Source: Scytalidium lignicola (lineage: Eukaryota; Ascomycota; Leotiomycetes). Taken from it: DNA of 64,000 nucleotides. How positions within the stretch are numbered: position 1 is the stretch's first letter; every line of letters begins with the position of its first letter. Positions 11,077-22,050 of the stretch are shown piece after piece. The DNA lies in assembly GCA_002812745.2 (NCBI GenBank), contig NCSJ02000003.1, forward strand, positions 62,001-126,000. The letters run 5' to 3'. Under the pieces are notes generated by a model, which made no database searches, was not told the origin of the DNA, and worked only from the letters and a program-made list of their open reading frames with translations. Both the position numbers and the translations under genes were made by a program.

Positions 11077-12458
11077 ATGTCGCTCTCCAACAAGCTTTCA
11101 ATCAGCGACGTCGACCTCAATGGCAAGCGCGTCTTGATTAGAGTTAGTTCCTCCTCCAATTGCTCAACAAATGTTTTTGATTTTCGAGTCCAATTTGCTG
11201 ACATCACTTCCTCTCATAGGTAGACTTCAACGTCCCTCTCGACGCAAACAAGAATGTTACTAATAATCAACGTATTGCGGGTGCTATCCCCACCATCAAG
11301 TATGCCATTGACCACGGAGCCAAGGCTATTATCTTGATGTCTCATCTCGGACGCCCAGACGGCAAGGCCAATCCCAAATACTCTTTAAAGCCAGTCGTTC
11401 CAGAACTAGAGAAACTTCTTGGAAAGAAGGTGGAATTCGCTCCTGACTGCGTTGGCAAAGAGGTTGAGGATATCGTTAGCAAGGCTAGCGGAGGTCAAGT
11501 CATCTTATTGGAGAACTTGAGATTCCATGCCGAAGAGGAGGGAAGCTCCAAGGATGCTGAAGGAAAAAAGGTCAAGGCAGATAAGGCTAAGGTCGAGGAA
11601 TTCAGAAAGGGGCTGACTGCCTTGGGAGACATATACATCAGTAAGTTGAGTTAGGATTCTCATGGCAATGATCACATACTAAGTTTACAAGACGATGCCT
11701 TCGGCACAGCACACCGCGCCCACAGCTCTATGGTAGGTGTCGACCTACCACAAAAGGCCTCTGGATTTTTGGTCAAGAAAGAGCTTGACTACTTCGCAAA
11801 AGCTCTGGAGAACCCACAACGACCTTTCTTGGCCATTCTTGGTGGAGCTAAAGTCTCAGACAAGATTCAACTAATTGATAACCTTTTGGGCAAGGTTAAC
11901 AGTCTGATCATTTGTGGTGGCATGGCTTTCACTTTCAAGAAGACGTTAGACAATGTCAAGATTGGTAACAGCTTGTTTGATGAGCCAGGTAGCAAGATTG
12001 TTGGAGAGCTCATCGAAAAGGCCAAGAAGAATAACGTCAAGGTTATTCTTCCAGTGGATTATATTACCGCAGACAAGTTTGCCGCTGATGCAAATACCGG
12101 ATTAGCTACGGATGAAAGTGGTATCCCTGATGGCTGGATGGGTCTTGATGTTGGACCAAAGAGTATCGACCTCTTCCAGGCCGCAATCAACGAGGCTAGC
12201 ACCATCTTGTGGAATGGTCCACCAGGCGTTTTCGAGTTTGATGCTTTCGCAAAGGGAACAAAGGCTATGCTCGACACTGCTGTCAATGTAGCACAAAGTG
12301 GAAAGACAGTTATTATTGGCGGTGGAGATACTGCTACCGTAGCCGCCAAGTATGGCGTGGAGGACAAACTGAGCCATGTATCGACTGGTGGTGGCGCGTC
12401 ACTTGAGTTATTGGAAGGCAAGGATCTCCCTGGAGTCACAGCTTTGTCAAGTAAGTAA
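11077..12458 (+). CDS. PGK1: Phosphoglycerate kinase
   Basis: Exons 11077-11142, 11220-11640 and 11692-12458 encode 417 aa, the standard fungal length. Hallmarks in order: [62 protein letters not shown], the hinge run around [21 protein letters not shown], and the nucleotide-binding [13 protein letters not shown] followed by [14 protein letters not shown]. The enzyme makes 3-phosphoglycerate and ATP from 1,3-bisphosphoglycerate in glycolysis and runs in reverse in gluconeogenesis. The usual C terminus is ALSSK. The stop codon is embedded in a perfect 5' splice site (TCA-A/GTAAGTAA), and a complete optional intron follows (see separate entry). It is convergent with SEM1, with 250 bp between the two stop codons. 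Confidence 0.98.
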
Positions 12459-12505
12459 AAAACATTTGACGGATTGTGGCTGCTGCGGACTCTGATATCA
12501 TCAAG
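12451..12505 (+). other. Optional intron overlapping the PGK stop codon
   Basis: A 55-nt segment begins GTAAGT, contains a CTCTGAT branch-like site 13 nt before its end, and ends TCAAG. It starts inside the codon before the normal PGK terminus. If spliced, the end ALSSK is replaced by ALS-SRLSKPSL with a stop at 12529-12531. This is a prediction from sequence only. The normal unspliced form matches the usual family C terminus. Confidence 0.45.
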
Positions 12506-12708
12506 GCCGCTTAAGCAAGCCTAGTTTATAGTGGATTATACAAAGCCTTCTAAAGAGTACTGTCGTACATGTATACCAATCATGACCATTTTTGAAGTCC
12601 CTTGATTCGGTGTTATTGAATGCCTGTGATATCCATTTGTATGCTACCAGCGTAAAGTGGCCTGTTTGTGTATCCGAACTCCATTGCCCTGCTCTATACA
12701 TGCGCCCA

Positions 12709-13187
12709 TCAACGTTTCTTACTGGCTTCGACCTTCTTTAGCTCATCTCTGTGCGCAATTGTCAGCAACGTAAGGACCCAGACGTCATTCCAATGTCGAC
12801 TCGACGTCGAGTTCAGCAACATACTTTAATTGTGCTGAAAAGTCGTCGCTCGTATCATCATCATCCCAGCTCTCCTCCCATAGATGTGTATTGTCACCCG
12901 GGACTTCAGTATCTTCTTGCGTCCAGTCTATACAAAACAGAATAGTCAGCAGATATCATGGACACCCTTTGCCTCTTGCCTCATTCTTTTCAACAGCTAC
13001 CCCACAAATGCAAAACCCCCAGCGAATAATCCTAAAAGCACGTACTCTCTACAGGGAAATCCTCAAACTCATCATCCTCCTCTAAAGCCGCGGCTGGCTT
13101 CGAATCTTTGCTCGAATCAGTGGGCTTCTCTGGTGATGTGGCTTTGGCTGTAGATGCAGAGCTGCTCGAAGCTGGTGCTGCTGACAT
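12709..13187 (-). CDS. SEM1: Sem1/DSS1-family proteasome and TREX-2 subunit
   Basis: Exons 13187-13046, 12927-12825 and 12748-12709 (94 aa). After an Ala/Ser/Lys N terminus come the two acidic-aromatic blocks that define the family: EEDDEFEDFPVENWTQED and NTHLWEESWDDDDTSDDFSAQLK. The ending is ELKKVEASKKR. The first block includes the FEDFP hydrophobic anchor and the second the WEESWDDDD motif that binds partner PCI proteins. By family knowledge it is a small intrinsically disordered clamp in the 19S proteasome lid (with Rpn3/Rpn7) and in the TREX-2 mRNA-export complex, and can bind ubiquitin. Too small and intron-split to be seen as one open frame; identified by the joined motifs. It is divergent from the IML2 gene (772 bp apart). 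Confidence 0.9.
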
Positions 13188-13959
13188 TATGGTAGCGTGA
13201 ATATGTGAAGGTATATATCTGGTGTGTAGAATGGAGCTTTGAACTGGGTTGCGAGGTCGCGTGAGAAGAGTTGTTGGAAGTAGTATTGTGGTTGTGTCGC
13301 TTTGATTAACAAGCTTCTAGCACGGTTGTTGAAGCGCAACAAATCGGCGGAAAGCTAGCCTTGTGGCTGGACAATAATAACCGGACTCAATTCGACTTGA
13401 TGGCCGCGAATGCGGGTGCCGCTACTTTTCCCGCCCTGAGCTTGGTAACCACCTAAGTTGCCTAGCACCCAACTCCCAATTCGGAATTCTAAGAGAGGCT
13501 GAATGACGAGGCAGCTGCATTATCTCCGGGCTGAGTAGCGGATGCGTGGTCTCGCTCCAAATACGTCTTTGACCTTTTTAAATAGCCATTGGTCTTAGCT
13601 GTCGACTGCAATGGAGGCACATGAGGCATTTCCTTCTTCTTTATCTTGACTGAGGGCTTTTTTACTCTTTTCGTTCCTATTTGCCACTCTTTCCGGTCCG
13701 GCAAGGCCAGGAACAGGTCACTAGCCGTTCTTCTTCTCCTGCTCCTCATATCCTATCCGCCTTTATCCCGCATAGTTCGGGCTTATCGTATTATATCTTC
13801 GTCTTTGGATCTTCTCTTGATCTTGCCAGATTCATACTTCTTGCTTTCATTCTATTATTCACATTGTGTCATATCACCGTTGGGACCGTGGGTTTTGGTC
13901 ATATATGCCGCATTGTAGTAAACAAGCTTCGGTCTCCTAATCCAGTAGAGACACACAAT
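13188..13959. promoter_or_regulatory. Shared upstream region of SEM1 and IML2 genes
   Basis: 772 bp between divergent start codons. Pyrimidine-rich tracts near 13630-13760 (CTTCTTCTTTATC, TTCTTCTCCTGCTCC) probably belong to the IML2 promoter or leader. The reading frame is open without an ATG far upstream of the chosen IML2 start, which I take as chance. Confidence 0.45.
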
Positions 13960-16195
13960 ATGAGTAGGTGGTTCAGGTCAGCAGCGAAGGCGGAGGCACC
14001 GGCCATGGTTGCCGAGGAGGAGGCCCAACATCTAAAAGCCGTAGAGCAGGCATTGCTATTGCTTCTGAATGATGACGTTAAGGAAGCCAATGCGATGCTG
14101 TTAGAGAAGGACTCATCCTACCATCACTTAGGACGTGGCATCTCAAGCTTTATGGCATCAATGCTAGGTGCTGAGAAAGAGCTGCTGAAAGACGCAGCTG
14201 CAAAACTACAGACGGCCGAGAACAAGACATGGGAGGATATGAAGAAGGCCGAGAAGGATCCAAACGCGTTTCGCTCCAAGATCTATCCTCCAGGAACCGA
14301 ATACCTGCTATGCTACTCAATTGCCCAATTAACAAGTGCTATCACAGCCGTGATGAGTGGAAGCATACCCGAAGCTATCAAGGGATTCTACAAGATGAGG
14401 AAAGCTTTTCTCACTCTAGATGGGATAATGCAAGTCGAGGCAAGATATCTCAAGCGGAAGGTAAACGAGAGTCGGAGTACTCTTGTTTCCCGTGACGGGT
14501 CTCAGGAAGCAAATAAGCAGAGTAGTAAATCGACACCCCTGTCTACAAGAGATAACAGCTCCAACAAACTTTCAGGTCTCGCGGGCAATCTAAACCAAGG
14601 ACACGATCACATATCTGACACTGAGTCTATACGGAGCGCTCCTCCAGAACTTACCAATGCTGAAGATCATCCTACTGGTCATACGATCCATGATAGCGAT
14701 CTGAGTCCTAGACTTGCAGCATTAGACATCGATATACCTCCAGAGCACGAGCAAGATGCTACACTAACTTTGACTATCACAGAGCACCGGGCTATTGAAC
14801 CTGAAATGGCTGCCGAGTTGTTTACTCACCATACTGATATCTTTATATATTCAGGGACACATCTGTGTTACGGTATCTTGTTATTGGTTCTGTCCATGGT
14901 GGAGAACCCAATTTTTAACAAAATCCTCTACATTGTTGGATTTAAAGGAGACCGGCAGCGAGGTGCCCAGCTTCTGTGGCAGGCCACAAGTTTCACAAAC
15001 TTCAATAGCGCCATCGCCGGTATCTCGCTTCTTGCGTTCTACAATGGACTCATTGGAACTTGCGATATCCTTCCCACCCATCCCGGTTCCGACAATGATA
15101 TCGCAGGATACCCAATAGCAAAATGCCGGGAGCTGCTGATCCGTATGCGGCAACTACACCCTGAAAATAAGTTTTGGAAGTTGGAGGAAGCTCGCATGCA
15201 CTCTTTCGATCGTAACCTTCCGGCAGCTCTTGCTCTGATAAAAGAGAACTGCAATGGTGGTAAGAACGGCCTGAAACAGATGGCCATTATCAATATGTTT
15301 GAGAGGTCCTTGGTAACGCTAGCTACTCATATTTACCTTGAATCCGCCGAGTCTTGGATGGCATGTTCGGAACTCAGTCAGTGGAGTCCTGCACTCTATG
15401 CCTACATGACTGGCATTTCATATCTAGAATTATACCGCGATTACCGATTAACGGATCCTGCTCTTGCGAAGAAGTACAAAGCTAAAGCCACGGAATATCT
15501 GAAGAAAGGCCCTCCCTTGGCTGGTAAACAGAAGGTGATGGGCAAACAACTTCCTTTCGATGTATTCGTGGTGAGAAAAGTACAGAAATGGGAAGAAAGA
15601 GCTAAATTATGGAATGTGGATTTCGTCGACGCCATAGGAGCCAGTCCCTACACCGAAATGGTTTTCTTCTGGAACGGTATCCAACGGAGTGGAGACGAAC
15701 AATTACAGAAATGTTTAGTTGCTTTGGATTGGAATCGCACAAGCCAGCCCGAGAAGCACGAGGATAATCTGGATGAGCGGGCCATCGTCATGGTGCTGAA
15801 GGCATCGGTCTTCAGAAACATGGGTAAATACGAAGAAGCAAGAAAGCTTCTAGAGGAAGAGGTTCTGATACATGATAAGTATGTATTACAACAAACTTCA
15901 GCATAACAAAAAAGAGATTTTTGACGTCTAACATTTACTTTAACCCAGGTTGAAATTCAAAGGCCCACTCAAGGATGATTGGAGTCTCCCAAGCGCTTAC
16001 TATGAAATGGCATGTCTAGCGTGGAGAGAAAAAGACCTGGATGGCATGGATGAAAAGGCAAAAGTGTTGGAGTGTGAAGAGTGGTTGAAAAAGACCGAGA
16101 ATGTTGAGCCATATGTGCTAGAGACCAGGATGTCCTTCAAGATCAAGACATCGCAGCTTACGCTGAAGAAACACAAGGCATATTTGGGTATGTAA
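13960..16195 (+). CDS. IML2: IML2/TTC39-like TPR protein (mitochondrial outer membrane protein Iml2 family)
   Basis: Exons 13960-15878 and 15949-16195 (721 aa), joined through a GTATGT...CCCAG intron. The start MSRWFRSAAKAEAP was chosen because the longer open frame upstream has no ATG. Family signatures include LLLLNDDVKEANAMLLEKDSSYHHLGRGISSFMASMLG near residue 40, PGTEYLLCYSIAQLTSAITAVMSGSIPEAIKGFYKMRKAF, and the long TPR-like C-terminal half (YLELYRDYRL, YTEMVFFWNGI). A low-complexity Ser/Asp linker (about 180-260) separates the two halves. Yeast Iml2 is linked to lipid-droplet-dependent clearance of protein inclusions and found in cytosol and at mitochondria; the biochemical role is unknown. 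As in PGK, the stop codon overlaps a possible 5' splice site (GGTATGTAA), so the extreme C terminus could differ. Confidence 0.88.
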
Positions 16196-17527
16196 ATTTA
16201 TAAAAGATAAATCTAAAATAAAATAGCGTAACGGGGGGGTAACGGGATAACGGGGCATTGCACAAACATATAGACGGGGTTCTCAGAATTTGAAAGTTTC
16301 TTTTTCTTTTTTCTTCTACGGTCCTTCCAATGATTTCCAAGAAAATCTAGTACACATTTGGGGAAAAGGGGAGTATATATCCTACGCATTTTACTCGTAG
16401 AAATGACATGAATGGTATCAAAAGGGGGGTATCAAACTCCAAGGGGAAGAAGACCAAGCGAACACACACACACATACACACACTTCTCACACTACACTAC
16501 ACTACACTACAAACCCAATCAATGTACAAGACAGTAAGTAGTAGTAGTAGTGGTAAGACCACCTTTCCGACTCAAATCGAAAGGTAGAACTTTTGGGGCN
16601 AAAAAAAGAATCAAAAGACCTTATTATTACCAGGGGTGAATTCCTCCCGAAGAAAGAATACAAACAAAAATATTTCCCAAAATTTCCCATAAACTCCCTC
16701 CAGGAGTATCATAAAAAATATAATAAAAAGTAATAAAAAATAAAGAGAAAACTAGCTAAGCCACCACAAAAATGCCCAAGGAAGAGCACACCAAAGAAAA
16801 AAGTTAAAAGGAGAAGAAGGGAAAAAATGCACATGTTGTATTCCCATCCCAAACAAATTCAGCCTGACCCCAGAATGCCAGATGTGTAAAGGCAGCCTCC
16901 ATGCAGGTCGTGTCCAAAATAACACGAAAAGCACTCCCATCCCTGATAATAACACAGCAATGGAGTTAAAAACACACCTAAATCACTCGAGACTCATCAA
17001 GAAAAACAAACGGGTCTCGAGCAACGACCTCCGCCGCATGCCATAAAACGTTCTGGTGGTCATTCCTTTGGCGGAGGGCAGAATCGAAAGGACGAAGTAA
17101 GAGTTGTAGCAAAAGGATATTTTAAAAGGTAGTTTGAGTGAGAGAAGAAACCCAAATGTGCAATCAGAAACAAAAGAGGTATATATGTTGACGGTCCCCA
17201 AGCCAAAGCACAAAATGCTAGACAATGAGCATACTGTACAAAGAAAATATGGTATAATGAAGGTGTAGTAAGAATAAAAACCCTGGTTTCAGAGACGGGA
17301 CGCCAACTCCTTCTACCTGGCCATATGCTACCAGATACCAGATACCACCAAAAGTAACAAATTATCCACCTTTCGTTCCTCGACTTCAGATCCTCCTATA
17401 CGTGATCCAAAATCCACCGTGACGTATATTATATGCAAAGGCATGAATGAGTCAAGTAGTGTATACTCATTATCATTCCTTAACTTCGTTAGACATCATC
17501 ATGGGATATTTTCGCATGCCTTTTTCA
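16196..17527. other. Convergent 3' spacer between IML2 and RSC7 genes
   Basis: 1.3 kb between two converging stop codons, AT-rich and homopolymer-rich, with one ambiguous base (16600) next to an A7 run. Short tandem tracts: (AC)n at about 16461-16482 and (ACTAC)n at about 16490-16510. No gene or RNA structure supported; open frames here are short and compositionally random. Confidence 0.5.
16461..16510. repeat. Microsatellites (AC)n and (ACTAC)n
   Basis: Adjacent dinucleotide CA repeats and four to five copies of the pentamer ACTAC in a 3' spacer. Confidence 0.8.
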
Positions 17528-19817
17528 TCATTGTTGTTGTCCTGCCCAGCCCCAGTTACCGGCAGACCCTTGGGTTTGTTGCGTGGCCCAGCCCTGAGCG
17601 CCAGGCTGAGGACCAGATGTGTTTGTTGGTAGGTATTGATGCGAGCCTTGATCGGCTTGGTATAGCCCTCGACCTGGTGTTTGGTAACTCTGGCCTAGGC
17701 CTTGCATACCTTGGTATGGCAGCGGCGCCTGCATTTGTGGGTTACTCGCAGAAGGACGAAGCTGTGGAGGTGCTTGCTGAGATACTTGTTGTTGAAGATG
17801 CGGCGATTGCTGAGTTTGGTGAGGGCTGTAAGCGGGGAAGCCAGCATGTTGAGGAGATTGCTGTTGCTGAGAAGGAGCCCACATTTGGTTTTGAGGAGTG
17901 AAGTTGCCGTACTGGCCTGATCCTTGCCCAAGACTGGTAGATCCCATGGTTAAAGCAGGCGATCTCCCATGTAGCTGATCTGATCTAACAGTGCCTTGGG
18001 AAACACTTCGCATCGGAGATTGTGGCAAAGGATTCTGTTGATGTGGAGGTGGCTGATATGGTTGTGGTGCAACCATAGGCTGAGAGCTTGCGTGAGTAAG
18101 TGCTGGCTGTTGTAGACCTGTAGTAGAGTTACGAGGAGACTGCAAGGCAGTGGTTGCTGGCAGACCATCAGTGGTAACTACCGGCGGCGGAGCCATACTC
18201 GTTGCTGGTATTTCGTGCGGTTGTCTCCAGCGACGATCGATATATTCATGACTCCGTTGTCGTTGGGAGTTTATCTGTTTGTTGTAGTCCGCAGCACTGT
18301 GTGCCTGCGCTAACATATCCGTTGCCGGGCTGACTTGGGTACGATCCTGATATGCTGGCCCTGTTATCTCCTGTCTTGGTCGAGGAACACTGCTGTAGTC
18401 TCTCATCCTCATTTCACCTTGGTCAGGTCCTAGAGTGATCATCGGAAGAGTCGTAGCACTCCCAGTTCCACTAAACATGCCACCGTGTATCGGTTGTGCT
18501 TGAGAATGAACGAAGTGGCCTGGTGTGTTGCTGTAGACAACATCGCCGTGGTGCACTAATAACGACGATGCGTTTGCGTTTGCTTCCGCAGCTGCAGCAT
18601 CCCTTGCCTTCGCAGCTCCGGGCCTCTTCTCTCCAGCAAGATCCTCCTCCGTGAATCCCTGCTTCCTGGCCTTCGACTCCCAGTAATCGTCTCTCACACG
18701 CCTGCCGTTGACAATGACTCTACTACCAAACTGTCGAAACATCGATTTGGCTGTCACAATCGCGATCTGACGCGACCGATAGGAGAAAGGAAGGATCTCT
18801 TGATGAATAAGATCTTCCTTCTCGGACTGGGACGCTATAATCTTGTACAATGATCGGTTCTTATTAAACAACAAGTACGAGTCTCGATAGCCCAACACTC
18901 TTGCACACTCAGTCGCAAGCATGAATAGCTTATCTCCTCGGTTTGGAACAAAGAACGTCCGGCATCTATACTCTCGACTATCTAGAAGGTGGCCAGTCGC
19001 GGTAACTTTCTTCTCGCCCGCATCGTCATATTCGCGGGGAATGTATTCATCGCCTTCCGGTCCAAGCTGGTCAGTAGTGTGGTCTCTCACAGTCGGAAGT
19101 GCCTTAATGACGGATTTTGTAGGCGTCGGCTTTGGTGGGGAGACTTGCGTAGGCGTGATGTTTGTTAGCTGAGTAGGGAGAGGAGCATTTTGCGACTGAG
19201 GGGTATGCGGTGGTATATTCTGAGATGATAAAGGCATTGTGGACTGGATTGGACTCTCTGATATGGTCCCATGTCTCCCTTTCATTGGGCGTCCTCGCTT
19301 TCTCGGTTTGGAATCACCTAGAGATGAAAAATATTTTCAGCGAAAAGTTCTTTTGTGATAACGCGCCACCCGTATGCGATCGTAAATAGCTTCAACCTAA
19401 TGACAAAGAAGACAAACAAACAAACAAACAAATCGAATCGGTAACGTACCATCATCTCCACCGTGGCCATCTCCCGTCTGCAGCTCAGTGTAGTCATCAG
19501 GCGAGCGACTACGCTTGACACCGCGAGGGGTCGTGTCGGGCGTGATAGTTGATGGAGGGTTCGGCAGCGCGGTTCCTGCTTTTCGCATTTAAACGTCAGT
19601 CAAAAGAGCTCATTCCCGAATAATTATTCAAGTTTGTTTGAAAAATGCTGTAGATCGTGTCGCATAGATGTAAAGAAAGAAAATATTTTCCAAGTAAATG
19701 CATGTTGCAAGTATTGATGAAAGCACTCGTACCTGCTGAGTTGAGAGCTGCGGGATTGATGGTTCCAGTGCCATCCGTGAGTCCGGCGCTCAGTCCGTTG
19801 GTCTGCGTCGAATACAT
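17528..19817 (-). CDS. RSC7: RSC7/Npl6-like subunit of SWI/SNF-family chromatin remodeller
   Basis: Exons 19817-19733, 19575-19450 and 19317-17528 (666 aa). The N terminus MYSTQTNG leads through a Ser/Thr/Pro segment (GVKRSRSPDDY) into KPRKRGRPMKGR, an AT-hook-like and possible nuclear-localisation motif. The conserved family domain follows (about 160-320): YIPREYDDAGEKKVTATGHLL, REYRCRTFFVPNRGDKLFML, YLLFNKNRSLYKI, IAIVTAKSMFRQFGSRVIV and DDYWESKARKQG. The last ~300 residues are Gln/Pro-rich and low-complexity, as is common in chromatin and transcription cofactors. The family is shared by yeast Rsc7/Npl6 (RSC) and Swp82 (SWI/SNF), and I cannot tell which complex this copy serves. Its upstream side faces a 5.4 kb non-coding block shared with the RRP44 gene. 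Confidence 0.85.
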
Positions 19818-20452
19818 GATCGCTGATGACGCGATGCGCGATGCAGCGACAAGATCACCGTCGAGGCTCTCTGCGATGAAGGAAGGTTGGTCGTGGCAAT
19901 CAACGCGTTGGCGCAAAGAGGCAAGCTTGAGTGAAGCCGTTCCGCTGCATACGAACTCGTGCTGGAGGCTTCATTCAAAAGCGCGGTGGCGGGTAATCGG
20001 AACCTGTTGGTATCGACGCACAGCTGAATGAAGTCGAGCGAGAAGCGTCAGGATTGAAAATTTGGCAGGTTGCGACGATGCTCACGGGCTGGGTTGGATG
20101 CTCGAACAAAAAGTTGTCGTGGTTGATGGAACTGCCCCGCTGGGTCGTTGGTTGGATAGGTTCGGTTGCTGCGTCGAGATAATCAAAAGAGGTGAGGAAA
20201 GCTTTCCCGCTATTGCGCTCGACACGGATGCTCGATAAACCCTGTTGATTTCCCGACCTCTGGCCTCAGACGCAAGGACGCAAAGACGCAAGGACGGTCG
20301 ACCCGTGGTCCTTCCGGGGGGGGGGGGGAGAAAGGANGCTAAGCCTGAGCTAAATGGGGCAATGAGCCAAACGGCCAAGACGTGCAGGCTCAAGTACTGT
20401 AGAGTAATCTCTGGGCTGAAGAGAGGCGCGACTTGACGAGGCTGTCGGCCGA

Positions 20453-20583
20453 AAGAGGGAGAGAGGGAGAGAGAGAGAGAACAGACACAGATCCAGATCC
20501 AGATACGGACAAGGACACGGACACAAAACAGAAACAGAGACAGAGACAGAGACAGAAACAGAAGCCAGAGAGGGAGAGATGAG
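20453..20583. repeat. Purine-rich simple-sequence tract
   Basis: About 130 bp of almost pure purine/C on the + strand. It starts as (GAGAGGGA)n, passes through AGATCC-type units and ends in (GACAGA)n. Strongly strand-asymmetric, so H-DNA or slipped structures are possible. Confidence 0.8.
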
Positions 20584-21579
20584 GGTCCCGGCGATTAAAA
20601 CCCAACGAATCAGCGATGACAAACGCGTGCGCGCGCTGCTGTGTAAAAGCTGCGATTAGGGAAAAACACGTTGCGACGAGCTCAGGGAGAGGAGCTACGG
20701 TGCAGCAGTACCAAGAGCAGACCAGAAGAGTTTAAACTCTATTAGATGCTACACCCGTCGCGCTGCACTGGACCATCCAGTCAAGGATGCGGGAGATCCA
20801 ATCTTCGGACAAATATCCTCGGGCCTTGCTGCATAAAGATTTTGGGGATGCAGGTGAGTCGTGCAGGCTGAATTCTCTCGTTGTTGTTCGGCTGCACCAG
20901 CGTCCTGGGCACGCAATTCCCCCGGCGAGCAAAAAAGAACCAGCCACAGCGCGCGCTGCGAGAAACCAGACCGAATGAGCCTGCAAAGGGCAGCGATCGA
21001 CTCTCGAAGCGTGCAGCAGCGCCAGACAGACAGATTATCGACGTGCGTCTATCGTTTTTTTTTTCCTCCTGCGCAGAAGACCCCACGGCCGGGCAGTTGG
21101 AAGGAAATATGCAATGTCGTTTGAAGAGACGCTGGAATAATCGCGATGCTTGACGCTTGCTGTTGGAGATGGCGACGGGTAGGAAGCATGCGATATGACG
21201 GAGAGGCTGGCGCCGCGTGTGAGCAGGGCCCGGTCGGGTTCGATATTTGCGGATTCTCGGATTGCTCGGCTGGCCCAAGGCAATAAAGACGAGTAATTTA
21301 CTCAAGATGCTGCAGTCAGAAATACAGTAGTGATGATGATGATAATGGCGATAAGTTAATAATGGCGATGCTGACTACGTACTACTCGCATCCGAGTCTT
21401 CAATACCGTAGAGTGGATAGTTACAGCCTTGCGCGTTTTCTATTCTCTTCTCCGCGTCAAATGTGGCCGAGCGGCGCGATTATTTGATCAACCACAAACA
21501 AAAAAAAATATTTTTATGAACAAAGCATCGCGACTAAAAGATAGGATCGCTTAGAAACCAAATATAAATCGAGGAAGAA

Positions 21580-21608
21580 GACGACGACGACGACGACGAC
21601 GACGACGA
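21580..21608. repeat. (GAC)n microsatellite
   Basis: About nine GAC triplets after a GAAGAAG lead, in the long non-coding block upstream of RSC7. Confidence 0.85.
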
Positions 21609-22028
21609 ACAAGCTGCCTGCGTACGCCGACCGAGGGGCTGTTCTTTTCTCGAAGCACCCTAGCACATTACCCACCGGGCAGGCTAGAGTGGCTAGTAGG
21701 AAAAGAGCGCGCACATCGCCCGATGAGGTAGCATTCCATGTCATCATCAATATTATTCATTATTCATCAAGTCATGTTCTTTGAGCATCAGTGCAAGGGT
21801 CATCATCGCGGCGCAGCCATTGGCGGAGGGAAACGATGCTAGAACACAGCTAGAACGGGGTCACTCGCACATTGCTGATTGCTTAATCCCGAAAAGCACC
21901 AGAGCAATCTTTCTGAGGTCAAGCCGCTCTGGCGCTTAAATAATCAATGCAAGATTTCGCAAGATTTGCCTGGGCCCGGTGTGTGCGGCATCGAAGCATA
22001 TCGATATCAACGGCGATCGATAAAGGAG

Positions 22029-22050
22029 GACATGGACATGGACATGGACC
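22029..22050. repeat. Short hexamer array (ACATGG)n
   Basis: Three to four head-to-tail copies of ACATGG, followed by a diverged fourth unit (CTGAACATGG). Confidence 0.75.

Noticed and set aside
12751..13153. Rightward frames of 64-89 codons opposite SEM1
   Set aside because: They run across the SEM1 introns and exons on the other strand, and the SEM1 model explains the region.
13681..13959. N-terminal extension of the IML2 reading frame
   Set aside because: The extended frame has no ATG and is hydrophobic by chance. MSRWFRSAAK at 13960 is the first ATG and fits the family start.
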